A DNA stretch of 64,000 nucleotides from Amycolatopsis sp. WQ 127309 (GTDB lineage: Bacteria > Actinomycetota > Actinomycetes > Mycobacteriales > Pseudonocardiaceae): assembly GCF_023023025.1 (NCBI RefSeq), contig NZ_CP095481.1:930001-994000 (forward strand), given 5' to 3'. The notes below the pieces were generated by a model. It was not told where the DNA came from, ran no database searches, and worked only from the letters and a program-made list of their open reading frames with translations. Shown piece after piece: positions 1-10,373 of the stretch. A program made the position numbers and the translations under genes. Within the stretch, counting starts at the first letter, position 1; every line of letters begins with the position of its first letter.

Positions 1-374
1 GTTACCTCGGTTATCTCGGCGTCAAAGCGCTCGTCGCCGCGTGGCGGGGGGACTACCGGGCCCTCGCCGCCGGCGCGCCCCGCGGTGGGCGGCGGTGGCG
101 TGAGGGCTTTCTCTGCAACCTCACCAACCCGAAGGTCCTCGTCTTCTACCTCTCGATGCTGCCGCAGTTCCTCACGCCGGACTCGACCGTCGCCGAAGCG
201 CTGGTGCTCGCCGGGACCGTCGGGGTGCTCGCGACGCTGTGGCAGCTCGTCATCGTCGCCGGGGTGCAGCGGATTCGCGCGTGGCTGCTGCGGCGCCGGG
301 TCCGCCGCACCCTCGACGGTGTCACCGGCGCCGCGCTGCTCGGTTTCGGGGCCGCGCTCGCCGTCGAAAGCTAG
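1..374 (+). CDS. LysE/RhtB-family amino-acid exporter, C-terminal part
   Basis: Open at the left edge, so only the last ~124 residues are present. They read YLGVKALVAAWRGD, then FLCNLTNPKVLVFYLSMLPQF, then two hydrophobic helices. The N-P-K block with the following SMLPQF is typical of LysE/RhtB translocators, which export amino acids or their analogues across the cytoplasmic membrane; the substrate cannot be told. The TAG stop at 372-374 interlocks with the stop of the convergent hydrolase gene (371-373). The start and the neighbouring regulator lie outside the window. Confidence 0.85.
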   Translation, partial: YLGYLGVKALVAAWRGDYRALAAGAPRGGRRWREGFLCNLTNPKVLVFYLSMLPQFLTPDSTVAEALVLAGTVGVLATLWQLVIVAGVQRIRAWLLRRRVRRTLDGVTGAALLGFGAALAVES

Positions 375-1561
375 AGCGTGCGGTCCAGCCAGTCGTAGAC
401 GCGGCCGGTCGCGAGCCGCTGCGCGCCGACGTGGCAGTGGGCGTCCGCGCCTTCCTCCGCCGTGAACGTCAGCAACGTCTTCGGCGCCGTCACGTGCTCG
501 TACAGCCGGCGCGGCTCGGTTTCCGTCTCACCGGCGAAGAACAGGTCGTCCGCCGCTTCGCAGATCAGCGTCGGGCACGTGATCTTCTCCGCGATGCCGC
601 CTTCGAGGGTGTACTCGAGGTACTTCGCGACGAACTCGCGGTCCGTCGCCGCGCCCAGGACGTACCGGCCGTGGTCGCACGCCCAGCGCAGGGTCGAGCT
701 GGCCTGCCGGCCGGCGGCGAGCAGTGCGTCGAACTCCTCGTCGTGCTCGGCGTTGGCGCGGCGGACGATCTCGTCGCGGTCCCACGGCAGCATCGACGTC
801 ACCGCGGAGCCCGCGTCGTAGACGCCGTCGACCGCGATCACCGCCGCCAGCCGCGGCTCGAACGCCGCCGCGCGCGGCGCGAGCTCGCCACCCAGGCTGA
901 CGCCCAGCAACGCGATCCGCGCCGGGTCGACGCCGTCGAGGCCGAGCACGAAGTCCACCACCGGCGTGACGGCGTGCTCCCAGTCCGGCCGGAACACGAG
1001 CTTGTCGCGGTGCATCGCGCTCGGCTGGCCGGGACCGTCGAAGGTCAGGACGTGGTAGCCGCGCTCGGCGCCGGACGCCGCGCCGAAGAAGTGGAGTTCC
1101 TCGGCGCTGCCGTCGAAACCGCTGTGCATCACCAGGACCGGCTTCGGCCCGGCACCGGGCGCGCGGTAGAAGTAGCCCTGCAGCACCGTGCCCTCGTACG
1201 GGATTTCGACCGGCTCGGCGACGCCCGCGCGGCGGAAGCACTCGACGCTGCGGTCGTACGCCGCCGCGATCCGCGGGTCCGCCGGGTCGCCGTGCAGGAA
1301 GAAGTCCGCCGAGAAGTAGTACGTCGACGCGCGCAGCAGCAGATCGCGCGCGGTGACCGGGCTCGCGTCGGCCGCTTCGGCGTACAGCCGGTCGGCCAGG
1401 GCGCGGTAGGCGTCGTGCCAGCTGTCGTAGTCGCCCGGCGTCACGGTCGACGCCGCCGCGAGCACCTCGCCGAAGTCCGAACCGCCGTAGGCCGCGTGGC
1501 CGAACAGGCGCAGGGTCTCGAACCAGAACTGCGGGTCCTCGGTGAACATGAGCTGCTTCAT
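371..1561 (-). CDS. Alpha/beta hydrolase (FrsA/DHPON-hydrolase-like), 396 aa
   Basis: The start is the ATG at 1561, which overlaps the stop of the upstream gene as ATGA; the frame stays open further upstream, but that part lies inside the preceding gene. The protein has a helical N-terminal region (FETLRLFGHAAYGGSDFGEV), a strand with VLVMHSGFDGS (oxyanion loop), and the nucleophile elbow GVSLGG with Ser at about residue 222. A late Asp and a His in EEGADAHCHVG would complete the triad. The long N-terminal helical part before the core fits the 2,6-dihydroxypseudooxynicotine hydrolase/FrsA type of hydrolase rather than short esterases. It is the last gene of a three-gene operon with an NmrA-like protein and a SnoaL-like protein, probably under the divergent TetR regulator. 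The substrate is unknown. Confidence 0.85.
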   Translation of the reverse strand: MKQLMFTEDPQFWFETLRLFGHAAYGGSDFGEVLAAASTVTPGDYDSWHDAYRALADRLYAEAADASPVTARDLLLRASTYYFSADFFLHGDPADPRIAAAYDRSVECFRRAGVAEPVEIPYEGTVLQGYFYRAPGAGPKPVLVMHSGFDGSAEELHFFGAASGAERGYHVLTFDGPGQPSAMHRDKLVFRPDWEHAVTPVVDFVLGLDGVDPARIALLGVSLGGELAPRAAAFEPRLAAVIAVDGVYDAGSAVTSMLPWDRDEIVRRANAEHDEEFDALLAAGRQASSTLRWACDHGRYVLGAATDREFVAKYLEYTLEGGIAEKITCPTLICEAADDLFFAGETETEPRRLYEHVTAPKTLLTFTAEEGADAHCHVGAQRLATGRVYDWLDRTL

Positions 1562-2376
1562 CGGATTTCCTCCTCCACGAACGTGCGGAACGAACGAGCG
1601 GGCCGGCCGGTGACCTCTTCGACGGCCGGGGTGACGCGGTCTTCGGTGCCGCGGCGGATGTCCTCGTCGAGCGCGGCGAGAACGGCGGCGAACTCGGCGG
1701 GAATCCCGGACGCGGTAACCAAAGCGGCGAACTCGGCGGTGCTCACCGCGCGGTGCCGCACCGGACGTCCGGTGTGCGCGGCGACGATCTCGGCGGCTTC
1801 GGCGTAGCTGACCGCCGAAGGGCCGGTCAGGACGTGTTCGGTGTTGTGCGGTTCGGCGTCGGTCAGCGCGCGGACGGCGACCGCCGCGATGTCGCCGGCG
1901 TCGACGAACGCCACCCGGCCGTCCCCGGTGGCGGTGACGATCTCGCCGTCCCGCACGCCCTGGGCGACCAGGTGCTCGCCGGTGAAGTTCTGCATGAACC
2001 ACGACGGCTTCAGCACGGCGTACTCCGGCGCGGCGCGCACCAGGCGCTGCAGCTCGCCGAGGCCGGGCGAGTCCGCGGTGACGGCCGACGAGCTGAGCAG
2101 CACGACCCGCCGGACGCCGGCGTCGAGCGCGTCCGCCAGGAACGGTTCGACAAGCCGCGCGGGCTCGGCCTCGCCGATCGGGGCGAGCAGGTACACGGCG
2201 GAGACGTCGTGCAGCGCGGCGGCGTGGGTGGCGCGGTCGGTCCAGTCGAAGCGCACCTGGCCGGGTTCGCTCACCTTGCGCGTGGCGGCCCGCGCTGTGA
2301 CACCGAGGGCGCGCAGGCCCGCGACGACCCGGCCGCCGGTGGTGCCGGTGCCGCCGAGGACCAGGACGTCAGCCAC
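1558..2376 (-). CDS. NmrA-family NAD(P)-binding protein, 272 aa
   Basis: Begins MADVLVLGGTGTTGGRVVAGL, a Rossmann GGTGTTG dinucleotide-binding loop, followed by VYLLAPIGEAEP and VVLLSSSAV. This is an atypical short-chain dehydrogenase of the NmrA/QOR2 (NAD(P)H-binding) group. Such proteins either reduce small quinones or act as redox sensors; the sequence does not decide between these. The start overlaps the end of the SnoaL-like gene by 8 bases and the stop overlaps the start of the hydrolase by 4, so the three are translationally coupled. Confidence 0.85.
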   Translation of the reverse strand: MADVLVLGGTGTTGGRVVAGLRALGVTARAATRKVSEPGQVRFDWTDRATHAAALHDVSAVYLLAPIGEAEPARLVEPFLADALDAGVRRVVLLSSSAVTADSPGLGELQRLVRAAPEYAVLKPSWFMQNFTGEHLVAQGVRDGEIVTATGDGRVAFVDAGDIAAVAVRALTDAEPHNTEHVLTGPSAVSYAEAAEIVAAHTGRPVRHRAVSTAEFAALVTASGIPAEFAAVLAALDEDIRRGTEDRVTPAVEEVTGRPARSFRTFVEEEIR

Positions 2377-2806
2377 GGTCGCTCCCGGCGAACGCCGCCG
2401 TCAGCTCGTCGACGCCGCCCATCAGCTCGGCCGCGGCGAGCGGGCTCCAGTAGTCGCGGTAGCGCCGGATCTCGCCGTCTTCGACCGTCAGCACGGCGAT
2501 GTAGGACAGCTCGTACGGCTTCCGCGACGCGACGACGACACCGGCCGCGGTCATCTCCACGACCACCACGCCCGGGTCGGCGGTCTCGTGCACGGTCTTC
2601 GCCGTGATCGCCCGGACGTCGAGCAGGTCCGGGTAGCCCCGCAGGTAGTCGGCGATGGCGTCCCGGCCCTCGACGCGGGCCGGGTAGCCCGCCGCGGCGA
2701 ACGGGAACTCGAGGACGCCGTCCTCGGCCCACAGCCCGGCGAACCCGGCCATGTCGTGCTTCACCAGCAGGTCGAGCGCGTGCTCGACGAGTTCGCTCGG
2801 TAGCAC
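2369..2806 (-). CDS. SnoaL/NTF2-like small protein, 145 aa
   Basis: I take the GTG at 2806, preceded by AAGGAGG at a spacing of five bases. A longer frame upstream would run through the operator region and is unlikely. The residues LVEHALDLLVKHDMAGFAGL and DGVLEFPFAAAGYPARVEGR, and the later RRYRDYWSPL, match the cone-shaped NTF2/SnoaL fold. Members include polyketide cyclases, isomerases and many proteins of unknown role. It is the first gene of the operon with the NmrA-like protein and hydrolase, and faces the TetR gene across two palindromes. Confidence 0.8.
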   Translation of the reverse strand: MLPSELVEHALDLLVKHDMAGFAGLWAEDGVLEFPFAAAGYPARVEGRDAIADYLRGYPDLLDVRAITAKTVHETADPGVVVVEMTAAGVVVASRKPYELSYIAVLTVEDGEIRRYRDYWSPLAAAELMGGVDELTAAFAGSDRG

Positions 2807-2832
2807 GGATGCCTCCTTGAACGTTTGGACGA

Positions 2833-2844
2833 GACGGTACCGTC
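2833..2844. promoter_or_regulatory. TetR operator candidate 1
   Basis: A perfect 12-bp palindrome, GACGGTACCGTC, in the gap between the SnoaL-like gene and the divergent TetR gene. The core ACGGTACCGT is repeated at 2865-2874, 31 bp downstream, about three helical turns. This fits cooperative binding of a local TetR dimer pair; binding is inferred. Confidence 0.65.
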
Positions 2845-2858
2845 CCGACGTCACTGTA

Positions 2859-2880
2859 GACGGGACGGTACCGTTCCGTC
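2859..2880. promoter_or_regulatory. TetR operator candidate 2
   Basis: A 22-bp inverted repeat centred on ACGGTACCGT with one mismatched pair (positions 2864/2875). It lies 21 bp upstream of the TetR start codon, where binding would repress both that gene and the divergent operon. Confidence 0.65.
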
Positions 2881-2900
2881 CACCCGCTAGACTGCGCGTC

Positions 2901-3494
2901 ATGGCACGCACCCCGACCGGCGCCGCGGTCCTCCAGCCCGAAGTCACCCAGGCCATCACGGACGCGGTGCTGCACGAGCTCGCCGAGCAGGGTTACGGGC
3001 GGCTGTCGATGGAAGCGGTGGCGAAACGGGCCGGGGTCGGCAAGAGCGCGCTGTACCGGCGGTGGACGTCGAAGCACGAGATGATCACCGCGGTCGTCGC
3101 GGAGTTCAGCGTGTCGCGCGCGGTGCTCGAAGACACCGGCTCACTGCGCGGCGACCTGCGCGTGACGCTGCAGGCGATGATCGACTGGCTCACGCACCCG
3201 GTGTTCTCGCGGATCCTGCCGGACCTCGTCGCCGAGGGCGCGCGGAACCCCGAGATGGCCGAAAGCGCGCGCACCAGCATCGGCGGCCCGCGCCGCGACC
3301 GCGCGGAGGTAATGCTGCGCCGCGCGATGGACCGCGGCGAGCTGCCGGCGGACCTCGACGTCGAGATGGCGATGGACGTCCTGGGCGCGCCGATCTACTG
3401 GCGCATGGTGGTCCGCCGGGCCCCGGTGGAGCCGGACTACCTGGACCGGCTGGTGGAGTACGTCCTGCGCGCGCTGGGCGCGCAGGACGTGTGA
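2901..3494 (+). CDS. TetR-family transcriptional regulator, 197 aa
   Basis: The N-terminal helix-turn-helix reads GYGRLSMEAVAKRAGVGKSALYRRWTSK at about residues 32-59, classic TetR. The C-terminal part resembles the TetR_C_11-type ligand domain (DLVAEGARNPEMAE, RRAMDRGELPADLDVEMAMD). It is transcribed away from the SnoaL/NmrA/hydrolase operon, and the shared gap of 94 bp contains two ACGGTACCGT palindromes, so autorepression and repression of that operon are likely. The inducer is unknown. Confidence 0.9.
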   Translation: MARTPTGAAVLQPEVTQAITDAVLHELAEQGYGRLSMEAVAKRAGVGKSALYRRWTSKHEMITAVVAEFSVSRAVLEDTGSLRGDLRVTLQAMIDWLTHPVFSRILPDLVAEGARNPEMAESARTSIGGPRRDRAEVMLRRAMDRGELPADLDVEMAMDVLGAPIYWRMVVRRAPVEPDYLDRLVEYVLRALGAQDV

Positions 3495-3498
3495 CGGC

Positions 3499-4773
3499 TC
3501 AGGTGCGGTCGGGCTCGCCGCTGACGCGCTCGATGCGCGCGCCCAGGCGGTTCAGGTTCTCGACGAAGTGCGGGTAGCCGCGGTCGATGTGGAAGACGTC
3601 CCAGACCTCGGTGACGCCGTCCGCGCACAGCCCGGCCAGCACCAGCCCGGCGCCCGCGCGGATGTCCGACGCCCAGACCGGCGCGCTGGAGAGCCGTTCG
3701 ACGCCGCGGACCACCGCGTGGTGGCCGTCCGTGCGGGTGTCGCCGGAGAGCCGGATCATCTCCTCGATGAACCGGAACCGGGCCTCGTAGACGTTCTCCG
3801 TGATCATCGACGTGCCCTCGGACACCGCTGACAGCGCGACCGCGAACGGCTGCAGGTCGGTCGCGAAGCCGGGGTACGGCAGCGTCACCCAGTCGACCGC
3901 CTGCGGCCGCTCGGCCTGCACGATGCGGAAGCCCTTGTCGCCGAACGTGGTGACCTCGGCGCCGGCCAGCTGGAGCTTGTCCAGCACCAGGTCGAGGTGG
4001 TGCGGGTTGACCCCGCGCACGGTCAGGTCGCCGCGGGTCATCGACGCCGCGAACGCCCAGGTGGCGCCCACGATCCGGTCGCCGATCACGCTGTGCTCGG
4101 TGGGGTGCAGCTGCTCCACGCCGTGCACGGTCAGCGTCGACGTCCCGGCGCCTTCGACCTTCGCGCCCATCTCCACGAGCATCGTGCAGATGTCGACGAT
4201 CTCGGGCTCGCGCGCGCAGTTGTCGATCACCGTGGTGCCCTCGGCGAGGACGGCGGCCATCAGGATGTTCTCGGTCGCGCCGACGCTCGGGAAGTCCAGC
4301 CAGATCTGCGCGCCGACCAGCGTCTCGGCCTTCGCGACGACGCAGCCGTGCTCGATGGTGCTCGTCGCGCCCAGCTTGCGCAGGCCGTTCTGGTGCATGT
4401 CCAGCGGCCGCGAGCCGATCGCGTCGCCGCCCGGCAGCGCCACGACGGCCTGCTTCAGCCGGCCGACCAGCGGTCCCAGCACGCAGACGGACGCGCGCAG
4501 CTTGCCCATCGCCGCCGAGTCGGCGCGGTGGGACAGCTCGGCCGGCGTGGTGATCGTGGCCGTGTCGCCCTCGATGACGACCTCGCAGCCGACGCTCCGC
4601 AGCACGTCGCCCATCAGCGGGACGTCGAGGATCTGCGGGCAGTTCGTGATGGTCGTGGTGCCCTCCGCGAGGAGGGCCGCGGCCATCAGCTTCAGCACGC
4701 TGTTCTTGGCCCCGACCACGTCGACCTCGCCGACCAGCCGGGCTCCGCCATGCACGTCGAAGTGCTCGCTCAT
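3499..4773 (-). CDS. murA: UDP-N-acetylglucosamine 1-carboxyvinyltransferase MurA, 424 aa
   Basis: First committed step of peptidoglycan synthesis: transfers enolpyruvate from PEP to UDP-GlcNAc in the cytoplasm. The protein starts [17 protein letters not shown] and has [41 protein letters not shown] and DLQPFAVAL. The position that is catalytic Cys115 in E. coli (LPGGC) is Asp117 here (LPGGD), as in mycobacterial MurA, and this exchange is known to make the enzyme insensitive to fosfomycin. I chose the ATG at 4773 over a TTG at 4782 because its N-terminus matches known MurA proteins. No ribosome binding site is visible; a CATGAT at 4787-4782 ends eight bases before the ATG, so the message may be leaderless. 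Confidence 0.96.
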   Translation of the reverse strand: MSEHFDVHGGARLVGEVDVVGAKNSVLKLMAAALLAEGTTTITNCPQILDVPLMGDVLRSVGCEVVIEGDTATITTPAELSHRADSAAMGKLRASVCVLGPLVGRLKQAVVALPGGDAIGSRPLDMHQNGLRKLGATSTIEHGCVVAKAETLVGAQIWLDFPSVGATENILMAAVLAEGTTVIDNCAREPEIVDICTMLVEMGAKVEGAGTSTLTVHGVEQLHPTEHSVIGDRIVGATWAFAASMTRGDLTVRGVNPHHLDLVLDKLQLAGAEVTTFGDKGFRIVQAERPQAVDWVTLPYPGFATDLQPFAVALSAVSEGTSMITENVYEARFRFIEEMIRLSGDTRTDGHHAVVRGVERLSSAPVWASDIRAGAGLVLAGLCADGVTEVWDVFHIDRGYPHFVENLNRLGARIERVSGEPDRT

Positions 4774-4834
4774 GGCCGCCAATCATGCCCTCTCGCCCGG
4801 ATTCGACCCGGGCGGGGGCCGCTATGGTGGCTTC

Positions 4835-5410
4835 ATGGTCGTTCGCATCAACCGCGTGTACACCAAGGTCGGCGACAACGGCACGACGGCGCTCGGCGAC
4901 GGGTCGCGCGTGCCCAAGACATCGCCCCGGCTGGGCGCCTACGCCGACACCGACGAGGCGAACTCCGTCATCGGGCTGGCCGTCGCGATGGGCGCGCTGC
5001 CGGCCGAGATCACGGACGTCCTGCGCGTGCTGCAGAACGACCTCTTCGACGTCGGCGCCGATCTCTGCCTGCCGATCCAGGACGACCCGCCCTACCCGCC
5101 GCTGCGCATCACCGAGAAGTACCTCGAACGGCTCGAGGGCTGGTGCGACGACTTCAACGACCGCCTGCCCAAGCTGACGTCGTTCATCCTGCCGGGCGGC
5201 ACCCCGGGCGCGGCGTTCCTGCACCAGGCGCGCACGGTGTCCCGCCGCGCGGAGCGGAGCGCGTGGGAGCTGTACGAAGCCGAGCCGGAGAGGACGAACC
5301 CGATCGCGGTGAAGTACCTGAACCGGCTGTCGGACCTGCTGTTCATCCTCGCCCGGCTGGCCAACCCCGAGGGTGACGTGCTGTGGCAGCCGGGCGGGCA
5401 GCCCTCCTAG
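4835..5410 (+). CDS. ATP:cob(I)alamin adenosyltransferase, PduO type, 191 aa
   Basis: Makes adenosylcobalamin from cob(I)alamin and ATP. The N-terminal VYTKVGDNGTTALGDGSRV is the PduO-type ATP-binding loop. ARTVSRRAERSAWEL and YLNRLSDLLFILARLAN carry the conserved Arg and Asp residues of the helical bundle. The same gene sits beside murA in mycobacteria, so this is inherited order. No Shine-Dalgarno sequence precedes the ATG; TATGGT at 4823-4828 ends six bases before it, suggesting a leaderless message. The TAG stop interlocks with that of the convergent aroA-like gene in a shared CTAG. Confidence 0.93.
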   Translation: MVVRINRVYTKVGDNGTTALGDGSRVPKTSPRLGAYADTDEANSVIGLAVAMGALPAEITDVLRVLQNDLFDVGADLCLPIQDDPPYPPLRITEKYLERLEGWCDDFNDRLPKLTSFILPGGTPGAAFLHQARTVSRRAERSAWELYEAEPERTNPIAVKYLNRLSDLLFILARLANPEGDVLWQPGGQPS

Positions 5411-6645
5411 ATCCCCCAGCTCTCCCGCAGCGACCCGAGGGCCTGGTGGAAGCCGGGGAACGTCTTCTTCACGCACTCCGGGTCGTCCAGCGTGATGCCG
5501 TCGACCAGCAGGCCGGTGATGCTGAACGCCATCGCGATCCGGTGGTCGCGGCGGCACTTGACCAGGGCACCGGCGGGCGCGCCCGGCTGGATCTCGATCC
5601 AGTCGCGGCCCGTCTCGACCGCCACCCCGAGCGCGCGCAGGTTCTCCTCGCACGCGTCCAGGCGGTCGCACTCCTTGATGCGCGTGTTGTAGACGTCCTC
5701 GATGCGCACCGGCCCGGCCGCGAACGGCGCGATCGCCGCCAGCGTCGGGACCGTGTCGGAGATGTCGCGCATGTTCACCGTGACGCCGCGCAGGCCGTCC
5801 GACGGGCCCGCGACCGTCACCGAGTTCTCTTCCAGCTGCACGTGGGCGCCCATCTGCTCCAGGACGTCCACGAACAGCACGTCGCCCTGCAGCGCCGTCG
5901 AACCCAGGCCGGGGATGGTCACCGTGCGGCCGGTGACCGCCGCCGCGGCCAGGAAGTAACTGGCCGTCGACGCGTCGGGCTCCACCGGGTAGTCGCACGC
6001 CTGGTACGGCTGCGGCGGGACGACGAACGTCTTGCCCTCGCGGCGGACGTCGACGCCGAAGCGCCGCATCATCTCCAGCGTGATCTCGACGTAGGGCACC
6101 GACACGAGGTCGGTCACGGTGATCCGCAGCCCCTCCGCGGTCAGCGGCCCGAGCAGCAGCAACGCCGTCAGGAACTGCGACGACAGGCCCGCGTCCAGGG
6201 TCAGGTCGCCGCCCTTGACGCCGTTCGCGCGGACGGTCAGCGGGTGGTGACCCGGCTCGCCCTCGAAGGTCAGGTCGACGCCCAGCTCCTGCAGCGCGTC
6301 GGTGAGCGGACCCAGCGGACGCCGGCGCATCTGGTCGGACGCGTCGAAGTGGAAGGTGCCGGCGCCGGCCGCGGCAAGTGCGGGCAGGAAGCGGGCCGTG
6401 GTGGCGCCGTCGCGGCAGAAGACGTCGGCGGACGCCACGCCCGGCCCCGACGGCCGGCCCTCGATCGTCCAGGCGTCCGGCTGCCTGTCAACCTGGTAGC
6501 CGAGCTTCACGAGCCCCTCGGCGAAGCCCTCCGTGTCGTCCGAATGCAGCGGACGGCCGAGCACGGTGGTGCCGCGCGCGGCGGCGGCCAGGAACAGGCC
6601 TCGGGCGGTGACGGACTTGGAGCCGGGGATGTCGACGAGAGTCAC
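5407..6645 (-). CDS. aroA: 3-phosphoshikimate 1-carboxyvinyltransferase (EPSP synthase), probably a second copy, 412 aa
   Basis: EPSP synthase of the shikimate pathway. PGSKSVTAR holds the Lys/Ser/Arg that bind shikimate-3-phosphate. Also visible are QMRRRPLGPL, SSQFLTALLLLGPL, EPDASTASYFLAAAA, SDTVPTLAAIAPFA, RIKECDRL and DHRIAMAFS, so the catalytic Asp, Glu and Arg residues are kept. The N-terminus is short: the GTG at 6645 leaves only seven residues before PGSK, whereas primary actinobacterial AroA proteins usually have 15-20. The canonical NAGTAMR loop is replaced by CRDGATTARFL. It lies 10 bp behind an ABM-domain gene and away from rsgA, its usual neighbour. I therefore suspect a paralogue, possibly tied to secondary metabolism; only the full genome can tell. 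Confidence 0.85.
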   Translation of the reverse strand: MTLVDIPGSKSVTARGLFLAAAARGTTVLGRPLHSDDTEGFAEGLVKLGYQVDRQPDAWTIEGRPSGPGVASADVFCRDGATTARFLPALAAAGAGTFHFDASDQMRRRPLGPLTDALQELGVDLTFEGEPGHHPLTVRANGVKGGDLTLDAGLSSQFLTALLLLGPLTAEGLRITVTDLVSVPYVEITLEMMRRFGVDVRREGKTFVVPPQPYQACDYPVEPDASTASYFLAAAAVTGRTVTIPGLGSTALQGDVLFVDVLEQMGAHVQLEENSVTVAGPSDGLRGVTVNMRDISDTVPTLAAIAPFAAGPVRIEDVYNTRIKECDRLDACEENLRALGVAVETGRDWIEIQPGAPAGALVKCRRDHRIAMAFSITGLLVDGITLDDPECVKKTFPGFHQALGSLRESWGI

Positions 6646-6655
6646 GAACCCCAGT

Positions 6656-6976
6656 TTAGTGGGGCGCGATCTCGGCCATCGGGCCCCAGTCGGAGGCGTC
6701 CTGGACGTTGATGATCTGCGGGTTGTCCGAGATGTAGGCACCCAGGTTCGCGACCGCCCACTTGAAGTGGTCGGAGCCGACGTGCGCGACGGCGGCGTCC
6801 TGGCCTTCGAAGCCCTCGACCAGCACGTAGGTGTTCTTGTCTTCGAGACTGCGGGACCACTCGAAGAACCGGTTGCCCGCTTCGGCGCGGGTATTCGTGG
6901 TGTAGTCCGCCACGATGTCCGGCCAGGCTTCGGCGTGCTCCGGTTTGACCGGGAACTTGACCACGATGAAGATCAT
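6656..6976 (-). CDS. ABM-domain (antibiotic biosynthesis monooxygenase-like) protein, 106 aa
   Basis: A ferredoxin-like ABM fold: MIFIVVKFPVKPEHAEAWPD at the start, then FFEWSRSLEDKNTYVLVEGF and a C-terminal strand. Similar small proteins (YgiN, putative quinol monooxygenases) oxidise quinols or anthrones without cofactors, and others have no known activity. It ends 10 bp before the aroA-like gene on the same strand, so both probably share one message. A functional link is not established. Confidence 0.8.
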   Translation of the reverse strand: MIFIVVKFPVKPEHAEAWPDIVADYTTNTRAEAGNRFFEWSRSLEDKNTYVLVEGFEGQDAAVAHVGSDHFKWAVANLGAYISDNPQIINVQDASDWGPMAEIAPH

Positions 6977-7048
6977 GCGCTCAACCGTAGGCCAAAACGG
7001 CGGCCCTGGCTGTCTCGGTTTGAGACAGCGGAGTGAGACAGGGGCAGG

Positions 7049-7483
7049 TCAGGACGCGCGCGGGAGACGTCGCCCGGGAGGAGCGGATTCGAGCCAGGAG
7101 AGGAACCCGGTGAGCGCGCCCGGGCCCATGGCGATCTCGATCGCTTCCTGGGTCTCGGACTCGCAGCGCAGCACGATGGCGCCTTCGGGAACCGCGTAGG
7201 CCTCACTGCCGGAGGGGTCACGGCGGTCGGCGATCTGCATGCTCGCGCGCTGGAAGACGCGGTCCGGGCCGCTGCGCAGGCTCCACACCCGGTACCAGAC
7301 GAACTCGTCACCCTCGTAGCGGCCGAGCCCCAGGTGCCAGCTGGCCCGCGCACTGTCCGGACGCCACCGCAGCGCGACGCTCACGCCCCCACCGCGGCGC
7401 ATCCGGATCCACCGCTGGCCGTACCAGCCGACCAGCACCACGAGCACGATCAGGAGCCCGACTACCACCACGGTGATCTGCAC
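7049..7483 (-). CDS. DUF2550 membrane-anchored protein, 144 aa
   Basis: One N-terminal membrane helix (VVVVGLLIVLVVLVGWYG, residues 5-22), then a soluble domain with WHLGLGRYEGDEFVWYRVWSL. DUF2550 proteins are found directly after atpC in actinobacteria (Rv1312 in M. tuberculosis), and the position is the same here, 25 bp behind atpC. The function is unknown; the location suggests a link to membrane energetics or merely co-transcription. Confidence 0.85.
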   Translation of the reverse strand: MQITVVVVGLLIVLVVLVGWYGQRWIRMRRGGGVSVALRWRPDSARASWHLGLGRYEGDEFVWYRVWSLRSGPDRVFQRASMQIADRRDPSGSEAYAVPEGAIVLRCESETQEAIEIAMGPGALTGFLSWLESAPPGRRLPRAS

Positions 7484-7508
7484 GGCCCGGCTCCTGCCCG
7501 TCGCTCGC

Positions 7509-7874
7509 TCAGACCGACTGACCTGCCGCGCGGAGCTGGGCCGAGGCCCTGGTCCGCTCGGTCTCGTCGTCGGCGGTCAAGGCCGCCTTCGCCGCGTCGA
7601 CGTCGATTTCGTCGGAAAGCTCGGCACTTTCGGCGAGGATGCTCACCCCGGTGCCGGTGACCGACAGGAAACCGCCGTGCACGGCCGCGCAGACCGTTTC
7701 GCCGTCGGTGGTCGTCACCTTGACCACGCCACCCTCGACGAGCTGCCCGAGCACGGGCTCGTGACCGGCCATGATGCCGATCTCACCCTCGGTGGTCTGG
7801 GCCACCACGAAAGTGGCGGTACCCGACCAGAGACGGCGCTCGACGGCCACCAGCTCCACGGACATCTCAGCCAC
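7509..7874 (-). CDS. atpC: F1 ATP synthase epsilon subunit, 121 aa
   Basis: Part of the rotor stalk; regulates rotation and ATP hydrolysis. The start is the GTG at 7874 with AAGGAG six bases upstream; earlier in-frame codons lack such a site. The protein begins [20 protein letters not shown] and contains [16 protein letters not shown] and [20 protein letters not shown], close to mycobacterial AtpC. The C-terminal helical part is short, as in other actinobacteria. It is separated from atpD by 113 bp holding a hairpin, the largest gap after atpB. Confidence 0.95.
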   Translation of the reverse strand: MAEMSVELVAVERRLWSGTATFVVAQTTEGEIGIMAGHEPVLGQLVEGGVVKVTTTDGETVCAAVHGGFLSVTGTGVSILAESAELSDEIDVDAAKAALTADDETERTRASAQLRAAGQSV

Positions 7875-7937
7875 GTAGCACTCCTTCGCTCGGGGTGTTG
7901 CCACCGAGTGTAATAGGTCTGTATCCCGGTATGAGAA

Positions 7938-7977
7938 CGGCGGGGGCCCGAGTCCACAATGGACACTGCCCCCGCCG
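7938..7977 (-). terminator. Hairpin between atpD and atpC
   Basis: Ten-base arms CGGCGGGGGC (7938-7947) and GCCCCCGCCG (7968-7977) enclose a second stem, GTCCA/TGGAC (7952-7964). There is no T-run, so it is more likely an RNA-processing or attenuating stem inside the atp message than a full terminator. Confidence 0.6.
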
Positions 7978-7987
7978 CCTCAGGAGA

Positions 7988-10362
<2,375 letters not shown>

Positions 10363-10373
10363 GAGCTATCAGC

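Noticed and set aside
2807..2959. Extended N-terminus for the SnoaL-like protein
   Set aside because: It would translate through both TetR operators; the GTG with AAGGAGG is much better.
4774..4782. TTG at 4782 as murA start
   Set aside because: Adds three residues not found in other MurA proteins; the ATG at 4773 fits better.
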